Origin: Candidatus Denitrolinea symbiosum | GTDB lineage: Bacteria; Chloroflexota; Anaerolineae; Anaerolineales; Villigracilaceae | Assembly: GCA_017312345.1 (NCBI GenBank) | Contig: BLAA01000001.1 | Location: 248,001-312,000, forward strand | Length of the DNA: 64,000 nt | Direction of reading: 5' to 3' | In this document: piece by piece, positions 17,002-24,493 of the stretch | Numbering within the stretch: position 1 is the first letter of the stretch | How the letters are laid out: each line of letters opens with the position of its first letter | Position numbers and translations under genes: made by a program | The notes under the pieces: generated by a model | What the model was told of the DNA's origin: nothing | The model's input: only the letters and a program-made list of their open reading frames with translations | The model's database searches: none

Positions 17002-17817
17002 GGGATATAGAACAAATCCATAGCCTTCGAGTTTGTTATTGTATAACTGGCGGTTGAGTTTTTCTTCGATTACTTTCATTAATTTCGCAGCAAACGGGGC
17101 GGGAGAACCATCCAGCAAACCATAGTAGCGTAAAACCCATTGCTTGGCTGGATGAGCGATCAAATCTGCCAACTGCAGGCCGGATATATTGGCTTTCTTC
17201 TCCTGCAATTTTAATTGACGGGAGGTCAAGGCGGACTGAAAAAAATCAGCCGAAGTGACGCCCCAAATCCCTCGTTCGTAAACGCGAGTGTACGAATCTT
17301 TTAGCAGGGTATCTTCAGCGCCACCGCGCGCTTCCGCCATCACATCGCCAACGCGGTTGATTCGGTTGAGATAGCCTGCAAAACGCTGCAACAGAAAACC
17401 CAGCCCAATGTGATACGGGTGGCCCGCTCCTTCGCCATAAGAAGCCCGTAAAGTTGCTTTATCAACAACAACGACTACAACGCGGAAGTTGGCGGATTGA
17501 ATCACGTCCAAAAGATCGGCGTCGAACGCCGCGCGCTTTTGATCGTCTTGTAGAAATTTGAATATTCCACGTTTGTTGATAATGTCTTCTCGGTGAAGGA
17601 TGATGGGGTTATCGGGGTGATGATGAAAATGATATTTTTTGAAGTTTTCCAATGCTTCGTGGAAACGAAGGTAATCTGCATTATTGAACCAACAGCCCAG
17701 TAAGCCCAGAAAACGATGAGCGCTTTCATTTGTAGCGCGGTAAACATGATCTCCCGATTCGTCCAGATAAATTCTGTAACGTTCTTCAAAATTGGATGGT
17801 CGGGATGGATCACTCAT
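16993..17817 (-). CDS. DUF3800 domain protein
   Basis: A 274-residue protein with the DUF3800 signature IYLDESGD near residue 16 and further acidic positions (ILHREDI, VVVVVVDK, GLQLADLIAHPAKQ). The fold is thought to be RNase-H-like, and family members are scattered among mobile and defence islands; no activity is established. It has lower GC than its neighbours, lies between dprE1- and dprE2-like genes, and is flanked by a plus-strand structured RNA candidate whose terminator overlaps its stop. These features suggest an inserted cassette. Confidence 0.85.
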   Translation of the reverse strand: MSDPSRPSNFEERYRIYLDESGDHVYRATNESAHRFLGLLGCWFNNADYLRFHEALENFKKYHFHHHPDNPIILHREDIINKRGIFKFLQDDQKRAAFDADLLDVIQSANFRVVVVVVDKATLRASYGEGAGHPYHIGLGFLLQRFAGYLNRINRVGDVMAEARGGAEDTLLKDSYTRVYERGIWGVTSADFFQSALTSRQLKLQEKKANISGLQLADLIAHPAKQWVLRYYGLLDGSPAPFAAKLMKVIEEKLNRQLYNNKLEGYGFVLYPKK

Positions 17818-17853
17818 CTCTCACATTCCTCGAATCTCCTGGATATTTCAATC

Positions 17854-18633
17854 CTAAAAACTCAGCCGTCTAAACACCGTCGAGGGGACGTGTTGAATCG
17901 CCAGCATGATCCATTTCCAAATCGGGTGGGTGTAGACGGTCTGCTTGCGCTTGCGGATGGCCGCGTAGATGTCGTCGGCGGCGCGCTCGGGGGTGATGGT
18001 GAAGGGTTTGGGACCCGCGCTGGCGCGCAGCATGTCCGTCGCCATGAAGCCGGGTTTGATGGTCAACACATGCACGCCGTGACGCGTGAGGCGGTTGCGC
18101 AGCGCTTCGAGATAGGTCGTCATCCCCGCTTTGGAGGCGTTGTAGCCGGGATTGGCGATGCGCCCGCGGTCGCCCGCCACCGAGGAGATGCCCACGATCG
18201 TCCCGCTTTTGGCTTCCTTCATCAGGTCGCCGACGGGAGCCAGCCATGCGACCGCGCCCGAAAAGTTGGCGGCGATCATCTGGATGTCGTCCGCGGCGGA
18301 CATTGTTTCGAGGCCGGGCGGAAGGTTGATCCCCGCGTTGAAGACGAAGAGATCCAGCCCGCCGAGGTCCGCGATGACGCGCCTCAGCAGGGACGGGACT
18401 TCCTCGTAGTTGGTCACGTCATGTTCGTAGGCGAGGGCGCGCGTCACGCCGTCGGCGTTGAGCGACGCGCAGAGCTCCGCCAGCCGGTCCATGCGTCGGG
18501 AGAGAAGCGCAAGGGCGAATCCCTCGCGGGCGAGTTTTTTGGCGAGCGCGGCTCCCAGTCCTGCGGACGCGCCGACGATGACGGCGCGTTTGCGGGGCTG
18601 GAGCGGGGTGGCAGGCAAAAGGGACGAGGTCAT
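17854..18633 (-). CDS. dprE2: SDR oxidoreductase, DprE2-like
   Basis: A 259-residue short-chain dehydrogenase with cofactor motif VGASAGLGAAL near residue 19, FNAGINLPPG, the catalytic Ser (GISSVAGDRG) and YNASKAGM (Tyr and Lys). The C-terminus (YTHPIWKWIMLAIQHVP) matches the tail common in DprE2-like reductases. Paired with the dprE1-like gene downstream it would complete epimerisation of polyprenylphosphoryl ribose to arabinose. An SDR with another substrate is possible. The pair is interrupted by the DUF3800 gene. Confidence 0.78.
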   Translation of the reverse strand: MTSSLLPATPLQPRKRAVIVGASAGLGAALAKKLAREGFALALLSRRMDRLAELCASLNADGVTRALAYEHDVTNYEEVPSLLRRVIADLGGLDLFVFNAGINLPPGLETMSAADDIQMIAANFSGAVAWLAPVGDLMKEAKSGTIVGISSVAGDRGRIANPGYNASKAGMTTYLEALRNRLTRHGVHVLTIKPGFMATDMLRASAGPKPFTITPERAADDIYAAIRKRKQTVYTHPIWKWIMLAIQHVPSTVFRRLSF

Positions 18634-18701
18634 GTCGTCTGCCCTCCATTTTTGTGAGTTTGGTTCATTCTAACATAGTTCGATTCTGAAAAGAATGAGG
18701 C

Positions 18702-18707
18702 TATAAT
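18702..18707 (+). promoter_or_regulatory. Possible -10 box upstream of the GGDEF gene
   Basis: TATAAT occurs about 176 bases before the GGDEF start. The leader between has GC-rich inverted repeats (around 18725-18770), but I see no c-di-GMP riboswitch core. The rest of 18634-18883 holds nothing else I can name. Confidence 0.35.
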
Positions 18708-18883
18708 GGCGTCGTCAGCACATCACAAGCGCCGCGGACCGCATAGCGCCCGCTCTTCAGCGCGGTTTTGGCGTTAGAGAATGCCGCTTACGCGTTTTTG
18801 TGAAGCGCTGATCTTATATTTTCCGCTCAGCCGCGCTATTGGACCCACCCGGACAAATCCTTCTCGCGTTTATCTGGTTTGAA

Positions 18884-20116
18884 ATGAGCGATCATCGAAT
18901 TATCATCTTCGAAAAGGCAAGACGGTTGTTGAAGGAAGGGGAAATCAGCGGGCGCGAGCGCGAAGAATTGCTGTTTCTGCTCAGCGACCTGCTCAGCGCT
19001 CTCGGCAAAGCCGACCTGCCCGAAAGCGAGGGCGGACTTTTTCTCGCGTCCAACCCGGGCTATTGCCGGGTCCTGCTTTCCCTGTTGAAACAACAGACCG
19101 CGGAACTGGACACCCTCCGCAAGCTGAGCGCCAGCCTGACCGCCAACCTGGATATGTCCGCCGTGCTAAACGCCATTACGCAAGAGGCCATGCGGCTGGC
19201 GCTGGACGCGCGCGCGGTGCATATTTTCCTGTACAGGAACGAGACATTGATCTTCGGCGCCGGCCTGCAGCCCAACGGACGCACCGACGCCATTGCCATA
19301 CCTCGTCAAAACGGACTGACTTACGCCGTGGCGCGCAAGGGACAGACGATCATTGTGGAAAATATGAGAGACCATCCGCTTTACCGGGACGCCCCCCCAG
19401 AGTGGGAAGGTTCCATCATCGGCATCCCGCTCAAGATGAGAAACCGCGTGGTGGGCGTGATGAACCTCTCGCGTTCCACCACCGGGGGGTTTTCGGCTGC
19501 GGAAGTCCGCCTGCTCGCGCTGCTCTCGGACCAGGCCGCGGTGGCCATCTCGAACGCCAGCCTGCACCAACAGGTCAGCCGCAAGGCCTACACCGATACC
19601 GTGACGGGCCTGCCCAACCGCCGCGCCCTGGATGAGCGGCTGGAAAATGAAGTGACTCAGGCGGACCGCACGGGACAGAGTTTCGCCGTTGTGATGATGG
19701 ACCTGGACGGATTCAAGTCCGTCAACGACACGTACGGACACGCGCTGGGAGACCACACCCTGCGCGCTTTTTCCAAGTACATCGCTCAAGGGGTACGCTC
19801 CACCGACTTCCTGGCGCGTTATGGCGGCGACGAACTGACCCTCATCATGAGTCAGACGGCGCTTCCCGCCGCGATGCTGGTGGCGGAAAAGATCAGGGAA
19901 AAAGCGGGCGATTTCTTCTTTCTCGCGCCGAACCGCTCCCGCATCACGCTTGGACTTTCGGGCGGAGTGGCCGTCTATCCCACGCACGGACGCGGCGCGT
20001 CCGAACTCCTGCGCGCCGCCGACGAAGCCCTCTATCGCGCCAAACGCCACAGCCGCGGCCAATTCCTGCTGGCAAAAGACGCGCCCGGCTCATCTTCCAT
20101 GCCCGCCCAGCCATAA
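18884..20116 (+). CDS. GAF-domain diguanylate cyclase
   Basis: A 410-residue soluble protein: a helical N-terminus with a coiled-coil-like stretch (QTAELDTLRKLSASLTANLD), a GAF domain (about residues 85-230), then a GGDEF domain with the signature ARYGGDELTL near residue 320 and YTDTVTGLPNRRALDERL at its start. GGDEL is an accepted variant of the active site, so c-di-GMP synthesis is likely. No inhibitory RxxD site is obvious. ATG 18884 is chosen; a TTG at 18839 would add 15 residues. No c-di-GMP effector is nearby. Confidence 0.88.
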   Translation: MSDHRIIIFEKARRLLKEGEISGREREELLFLLSDLLSALGKADLPESEGGLFLASNPGYCRVLLSLLKQQTAELDTLRKLSASLTANLDMSAVLNAITQEAMRLALDARAVHIFLYRNETLIFGAGLQPNGRTDAIAIPRQNGLTYAVARKGQTIIVENMRDHPLYRDAPPEWEGSIIGIPLKMRNRVVGVMNLSRSTTGGFSAAEVRLLALLSDQAAVAISNASLHQQVSRKAYTDTVTGLPNRRALDERLENEVTQADRTGQSFAVVMMDLDGFKSVNDTYGHALGDHTLRAFSKYIAQGVRSTDFLARYGGDELTLIMSQTALPAAMLVAEKIREKAGDFFFLAPNRSRITLGLSGGVAVYPTHGRGASELLRAADEALYRAKRHSRGQFLLAKDAPGSSSMPAQP

Positions 20117-20200
20117 CGCCTGTCACTTTGAACGCCAGCGGGGTTATAACCAGCAAACCAGACCTGCGTCACGCCGCCAATTCATCCATCGGAGAAAACC

Positions 20201-21127
20201 ATGCCCCGCAAAGTCAAACTCATCCTCAACCCCATGGCCGACATGGGACGCGCCTGGACGGTCGCCAACAACCTGCGCCCGATCGTGCAGGAATTTCACG
20301 GCGACATCTCCTGGAGCGGGACCGTCTACCCGACCCACGCCACCGAACTGGCAAAGCAGGCCGCGTCCGAAGGCTGCGACCTCGTCATCGCGCTCGGCGG
20401 CGACGGAACCGCGCACGAAGTCGTCAACGGCCTCATGCAGGTCCCCGCGGAGAAACGCCCCATTCTCGGCGTCGTCCCCATCGGTTCAGGCAACGACTTC
20501 GCCCACGCGCTCGGCATCCCGAAGAGATCGGATCACGCCCTCGCCCACGCGCTCAAAGCCGAAACCGTCTCGGCTATTGACGTCGGCCTGCTCACAGACG
20601 AAGACAGCGGGCGGAAGGAATATTTCGACAACACTGTCGGCGCGGGCTTCGACGCGGTCGTCACCATCCGCTCGCACAAACTGCCCATCATCAAGGGCTT
20701 CCTGATGTACCTCGCCGCCGTCATCCAGACCATCGTCTTCAACCACGTCCCCGCCAGGATCCAATTCCAAAGCGACAGCGAGTCCTGGGAAGACACCGTG
20801 CTGATGACCACCATCTGCAACGGCGGGCGCGAGGGCGGCGGCTTCCTCATCTCGCCCGATTCGAAAATTGACGACGGCATCCTCCAATTCCTCGCCGTCA
20901 AAAAAATCTCCCGCCTTATGATGTTCCGCCTCGTGCCGGAGTTCATGAAAGGCGCTCACCTGCGCTTCCCGCACATCCAACTCGGCTCCTTCAAAACGCT
21001 CCGCATGCAATCCGACCGTCCGCTCTACATCCACGCCGACGGCGAGATCTTCACCTCCTTCGGCTCGAATGTGCGGAACATTTCGTTCGAGGTAGCGCCG
21101 GGCGCGTTGCGAGCCGTCAAAGGTTGA
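20201..21127 (+). CDS. Diacylglycerol/lipid kinase family protein
   Basis: A 308-residue protein of the YegS/DgkB fold. LILNPMADMGRA is the N-terminal phosphate-binding region, GGDGT (residues 66-70) the ATP-site signature, and PIGSGNDFAHALGIP the next conserved block. It should phosphorylate a lipid alcohol such as diacylglycerol, or sphingoid-like lipids. It is 85 bases after the GGDEF gene and on the same strand, possibly in one transcript. Confidence 0.9.
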   Translation: MPRKVKLILNPMADMGRAWTVANNLRPIVQEFHGDISWSGTVYPTHATELAKQAASEGCDLVIALGGDGTAHEVVNGLMQVPAEKRPILGVVPIGSGNDFAHALGIPKRSDHALAHALKAETVSAIDVGLLTDEDSGRKEYFDNTVGAGFDAVVTIRSHKLPIIKGFLMYLAAVIQTIVFNHVPARIQFQSDSESWEDTVLMTTICNGGREGGGFLISPDSKIDDGILQFLAVKKISRLMMFRLVPEFMKGAHLRFPHIQLGSFKTLRMQSDRPLYIHADGEIFTSFGSNVRNISFEVAPGALRAVKG

Positions 21128-21186
21128 AAGTTGCAGGTTGAAGATTGGAAGGTTACAATACCTTCAACATTCAACCTGTAACCTTA
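21121..21186. repeat. Imperfect palindromic repeat
   Basis: The segment is built from AGGTTGAAGATTG and its complement, CTTCAACATTCAACCTGTAACC, giving a long imperfect inverted repeat between two genes. A TAACCT near 21178-21183 could act as a weak -10 box for the next gene. Confidence 0.6.
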
Positions 21187-21195
21187 AACCCAACC

Positions 21196-22794
21196 ATGCC
21201 CGACCTGCTCGCCTCGCTTCATTCTCACGACCTCGGACATCTCCGCATCGTCGCCGAACTATGGGGACTCGAACTCGACGCGCGCGCGCGCGACGCTGCC
21301 GCCGAAGAACTCTCCGCCTCCCTCCTGGACCCCGAACTGGCGCGCGAGACCCTCGACGTTCTCCCCGCCGAGGCCCGTCCCGCGTTGGACGCGCTCCTCG
21401 CCGCGCGCGGACGAATCCCCTGGGCCGAGTTCGCGCGCCGCTTCGGCGAGATCCGCGAAATGGGACCCGGCAAACGCGACCGCGAACAGCCGCACCGTCA
21501 CCCCGTCTCCGCGGCGGAGACGCTCTTCTACCGCGGCCTCCTCGCCAAAGCCTTTTTCGACGCCGACAAAGGCGCGCAGGAATTCGCCTACATCCCCGAC
21601 GACCTGCTGAAAGTCATTGACCGCGAAAGGCGCGAAGAAAACACGGGCGAAATTCTGGGGAGAGCCGCCACGCCCGTGGAAAAAGCCTTCGAGATCCCCG
21701 CGGACGACCGCGTCCTCGACGACGCCGCCACCCTGCTGGCCGCGCTGCGAGCAGGCGAGACGGAACGGCGCTTCGCCCCGCAACTCTCCGCCCTGCTCCA
21801 CGCCGCGAAAATTCTCAGGAAAAACGTCCCCCAGACCGAGGCGGTGAAGACCTTCCTCGAAGCGCCGCGCTTCGACGCGCTGACGATGCTTGTCGAAGCA
21901 TGGAAGTCCTCCCCCGGCTTCGACGAGTTGCGCCTCGTCCCGTCCCTCGTCTGCGAGGGCGAGTGGACCAACGCGCCGCTCGACACCCGTCGAACGCTCC
22001 TCGGTTTTCTCGAAGCGCTCCCGCCCAACCAATGGTGGAGTTTCCCCGCCTTCCTCCGCGACCTGAAACTCAAACACCCCGACTTCCAACGGCCCGCGGG
22101 CGATTACGACTCGTGGTTCATCAAGCGCGCCTCCGACGGACAGTACCTGCGCGGCTTCGCCTACTGGGACGCGGTGGACGGCGCCCTCGTCCGCTTCCTC
22201 ATCCAGACCATGCGCTGGCTGGGACTGGCCGACCTGGCCGCGCCCGGCGAGGGGAAAGACTTCACGGCCTTCCGCGTCAGGCAGGCGGGCGCGACGCTGG
22301 TCAGGTACGCGGATCAGCCGGGAAAGATCACGATCGCCTCCAGCGGAAAAATCTCCGTCTCGCGTTACGCCTCGCGCGCCGCGCGTTACCAGATCGCGAG
22401 ATTCTGCGAGTGGGACGAACCCAAAGGCGACGACTTCATCTACCGCGTCAGCGCGCGTTCGCTCAAGCGCGCCTCCGAGCAGGGACTCAAAGCCGGGCAG
22501 CTGCTATCGCTGCTCGCCAAAGCGACGAGGAACGCCGTCCCGCCCGCGCTGGAAAAAGCGCTGAAGCGCTGGGAAGTCAACGGGACCGAGGCCCGGGCGG
22601 AGAGTCAAACCATTTTACGAGCCGCGCGGCCCGAGGTCCTGGAAGAGTTGCGGAAGTCGAAGGCGGCGCGCTTCCTGGGCGAATCGCTCGGCCCGACGGC
22701 GGTCATCGTCAAGAGCGAGGCACTTCCAAAGATCGCGGCCGCGCTGGCCGAGTTGGGAGTCCTGCTCGATATTCACGAACCGCCTGCGTTATAA
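21196..22794 (+). CDS. Helicase-associated (XPB/Ssl2 N-terminal-like) domain protein
   Basis: A 532-residue soluble protein. The C-terminal part, ending TAVIVKSEALPKIAAALAELG, matches the Helicase_C_3 (XPB/Ssl2 N-terminal-like) domain often found as a stand-alone protein in actinobacteria and Chloroflexi. The N-terminal half is helical and Leu/Ala/Glu-rich (DLLASLHSHDLGHLRIVAEL). There are no Walker motifs, so it is not itself a helicase. In other genomes a partner XPB-like helicase is often next door; none is here. Function unknown; DNA repair or transcription coupling is inferred. Confidence 0.75.
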   Translation: MPDLLASLHSHDLGHLRIVAELWGLELDARARDAAAEELSASLLDPELARETLDVLPAEARPALDALLAARGRIPWAEFARRFGEIREMGPGKRDREQPHRHPVSAAETLFYRGLLAKAFFDADKGAQEFAYIPDDLLKVIDRERREENTGEILGRAATPVEKAFEIPADDRVLDDAATLLAALRAGETERRFAPQLSALLHAAKILRKNVPQTEAVKTFLEAPRFDALTMLVEAWKSSPGFDELRLVPSLVCEGEWTNAPLDTRRTLLGFLEALPPNQWWSFPAFLRDLKLKHPDFQRPAGDYDSWFIKRASDGQYLRGFAYWDAVDGALVRFLIQTMRWLGLADLAAPGEGKDFTAFRVRQAGATLVRYADQPGKITIASSGKISVSRYASRAARYQIARFCEWDEPKGDDFIYRVSARSLKRASEQGLKAGQLLSLLAKATRNAVPPALEKALKRWEVNGTEARAESQTILRAARPEVLEELRKSKAARFLGESLGPTAVIVKSEALPKIAAALAELGVLLDIHEPPAL

Positions 22795-22818
22795 TTCGCG
22801 CAAATCACTGGAGGCGAA

Positions 22819-23241
22819 ATGACCCAACCCAAACCCCTGCACTGGACGCCCGCGCCCGACGTGGGATTGAGCGTGGTGCGCCGCGGCGACGGCGGCATGA
22901 CCCTGACCTTTACCGACCTCTCCGAAGCGACCGTCAAAGCCTGGCACGAGTTCGCGCTGGAACACCTGCTCGGGGCGGACCGCCGCACGCGCAACCTGTA
23001 CGACCTGCGCGCGGTCAAAGATATTCCCGAAAAGGCGATCCGCATGGCGGTGGACGCCAACAGCGACCCCTCGGCGCGCAACATCCGTCTGGCGGTGGTG
23101 GTGGCGGACGAGAAGGCTGCGGAGGCCATCCGCACGGTGGCCGCGCTGGCCCTGCCCGAAACCGCCGCGGCGATGAAGATCTTCACCGACATCAACGCAG
23201 CGGAAGCCTGGCTGGGACGCCCGCTCGATCAAATCCCGTAA
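22819..23241 (+). CDS. Small alpha/beta protein, STAS/SpoIIAA-like
   Basis: A 140-residue soluble protein. Its pattern (a beta strand GGMTLTFTDLSE, a helix, NLYDLRAVKDIPEKAIRM, IRLAVVVADEKAAEAIRT, and a final helix AAEAWLG) resembles the STAS-like or SpoIIAA-like fold, though no phosphorylatable Ser is evident. TATAAT at 22790-22795 and GGAGGCG before the ATG give a normal short leader. It follows the helicase-associated gene by 24 bases. Function unknown. Confidence 0.65.
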   Translation: MTQPKPLHWTPAPDVGLSVVRRGDGGMTLTFTDLSEATVKAWHEFALEHLLGADRRTRNLYDLRAVKDIPEKAIRMAVDANSDPSARNIRLAVVVADEKAAEAIRTVAALALPETAAAMKIFTDINAAEAWLGRPLDQIP

Positions 23242-23245
23242 TTAT

Positions 23246-23287
23246 TTGCGTAAGAGACGTTCTCTAACGTCGGCATAACTTACGCAA
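23246..23287. repeat. Nested stem-loop
   Basis: TTGCGTAAG (23246-23254) pairs with CTTACGCAA (23279-23287), and inside it GACGTT (23256-23261) pairs with AACGTC (23266-23271). The element sits just before a DUF2283 gene. No U-run follows on either strand, so it is not an obvious terminator. Confidence 0.7.
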
Positions 23288-23308
23288 GAGGTCTATTGGA
23301 GGTGAGTC

Positions 23309-23515
23309 ATGAAAGTTGTATATGACCGCGACCTGGATACGTTGACGATCATCTTCGCGGACACCGCCGTTGCGGAAAGCGACGAGGATAAGCCGGGCGT
23401 GATTTTGGATTACGACACAAACGGCAACCTTGTTTCGCTCGAAATCCTGGATGCATCCAAGCGGGTGAATTTGCCGGGTCGGATCGAATATCAAGTGTCT
23501 CCAATTGCGGGGTGA
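23309..23515 (+). CDS. DUF2283 domain protein
   Basis: A 68-residue protein matching the DUF2283 pattern: MKVVYDRDLDTLTIIF, PGVILDYDTNGNLVSLEILDASKR. Such proteins are often found in toxin-antitoxin-like or mobile settings, sometimes beside a DUF4258 partner, but none is adjacent. AGGAGGTGA lies before the start (TTGGAGGTGAGTC). Preceded by a nested stem-loop and followed by folP 12 bases later. Confidence 0.88.
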   Translation: MKVVYDRDLDTLTIIFADTAVAESDEDKPGVILDYDTNGNLVSLEILDASKRVNLPGRIEYQVSPIAG

Positions 23516-23527
23516 TACGCGCCGAAA

Positions 23528-24403
23528 ATGAAATCATTACAAGTCGCCGACCGCACCTTCCACTGGGGCGCGCGCACCTATGTGATGGGCGTCCTCAACG
23601 TCACGCCCGATTCGTTTTCGGGCGATGGGATCATCGCGCAAGGGGACGCGGTCTCCGTCGCTGTGGAACAGGCCCGCGCCTTCCTCGCCGCGGGCTGCGA
23701 CATCCTCGACGTGGGCGGGGAGTCGACGCGCCCGGGCTCCCAGCCCGTGGACGCGGCCGCGGAGAAGGGACGCGTCATCCCCGTCATCGAAGCCATCCTG
23801 CGCGAGTTTCCCGACGCGCTCATTTCCATTGACACCTACAAAGCCGAAGTGGCCGAAGCCGCGCTGACCGCGGGCGCGCGCATCGTCAACGACGTATGGG
23901 CGCTGCGCGCCGACCCAAGACTCGGCGAAGTGGTTTCCAGTTTTCAGCGCCCGGTGATTCTGATGCACAACCGCAGCAACCCCGCCAGCGTGGAAGTGAA
24001 GACGCGGCTCGGCAGCGCCTACGTCGGCGCGGAATACGAAAACCTGATCGAAGACGTGAAGCGCGAACTGATGGACTCGGTGGACGTCGCCCGCCGCGCC
24101 GGGATTCCCGACGAGCGCGTCATCCTCGACCCCGGGATCGGATTTGGCAAAACCGTCGCGCACAACCTCGAACTGATCCGCCGCCTCGACGAGATCCGCG
24201 CCCTCGGTTTCCCCGTCCTGCTCGGCCCCTCGCGCAAATCCTTCATCGGCTACACCCTCGACCTGCCACCCGACCAGCGCGTGGAAGGGACGGCCGCCGC
24301 GGTCGCCGTCGGCATCACGCGCGGCGCGGACATCGTCCGCGTGCACGACGTCCTGTCCATCAGCCGCGTCGTCAAAATGACGGACGCCATCGTAAGAACC
24401 TAA
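23528..24403 (+). CDS. folP: Dihydropteroate synthase
   Basis: A 291-residue TIM-barrel enzyme with VMGVLNVTPDSFSGDG (pterin/pyrophosphate loop) near residue 18, DVGGESTRPG near residue 62, and C-terminal GPSRKSFIG and VRVHDV. It condenses para-aminobenzoate with DHPPP in folate synthesis; sulfonamide target. folK is elsewhere in the window (47471). folP overlaps nothing but is closely spaced after the DUF2283 gene. Confidence 0.96.
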   Translation: MKSLQVADRTFHWGARTYVMGVLNVTPDSFSGDGIIAQGDAVSVAVEQARAFLAAGCDILDVGGESTRPGSQPVDAAAEKGRVIPVIEAILREFPDALISIDTYKAEVAEAALTAGARIVNDVWALRADPRLGEVVSSFQRPVILMHNRSNPASVEVKTRLGSAYVGAEYENLIEDVKRELMDSVDVARRAGIPDERVILDPGIGFGKTVAHNLELIRRLDEIRALGFPVLLGPSRKSFIGYTLDLPPDQRVEGTAAAVAVGITRGADIVRVHDVLSISRVVKMTDAIVRT

Positions 24404-24406
24404 CCC

Positions 24407-24467
24407 AATTACCAATCTCCAATCTCCAATTCCCAAACCCCCAATCTCCAATCTCCACCCGCGCCTC
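24407..24467. repeat. CCAATCTCCAATCTC simple repeat
   Basis: About sixty bases are made of units AATTACCAATCTCCAATCTCC. The same words appear at 42000-42030 and, in frame, inside the ABC-F gene at 42991-43020. Confidence 0.8.
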
Positions 24468-24481
24468 CCCCAACTTCGTTG

Positions 24482-24487
24482 TAAAAT
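24482..24487 (+). promoter_or_regulatory. -10 box of the PBP-like gene
   Basis: TAAAAT ends six bases before the ATG at 24494, predicting a leaderless mRNA. Confidence 0.55.
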
Positions 24488-24493
24488 CAACCC

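Noticed and set aside
18702..18883. c-di-GMP riboswitch upstream of the GGDEF gene
   Set aside because: The leader has GC-rich inverted repeats but no recognisable class I or II core sequence.
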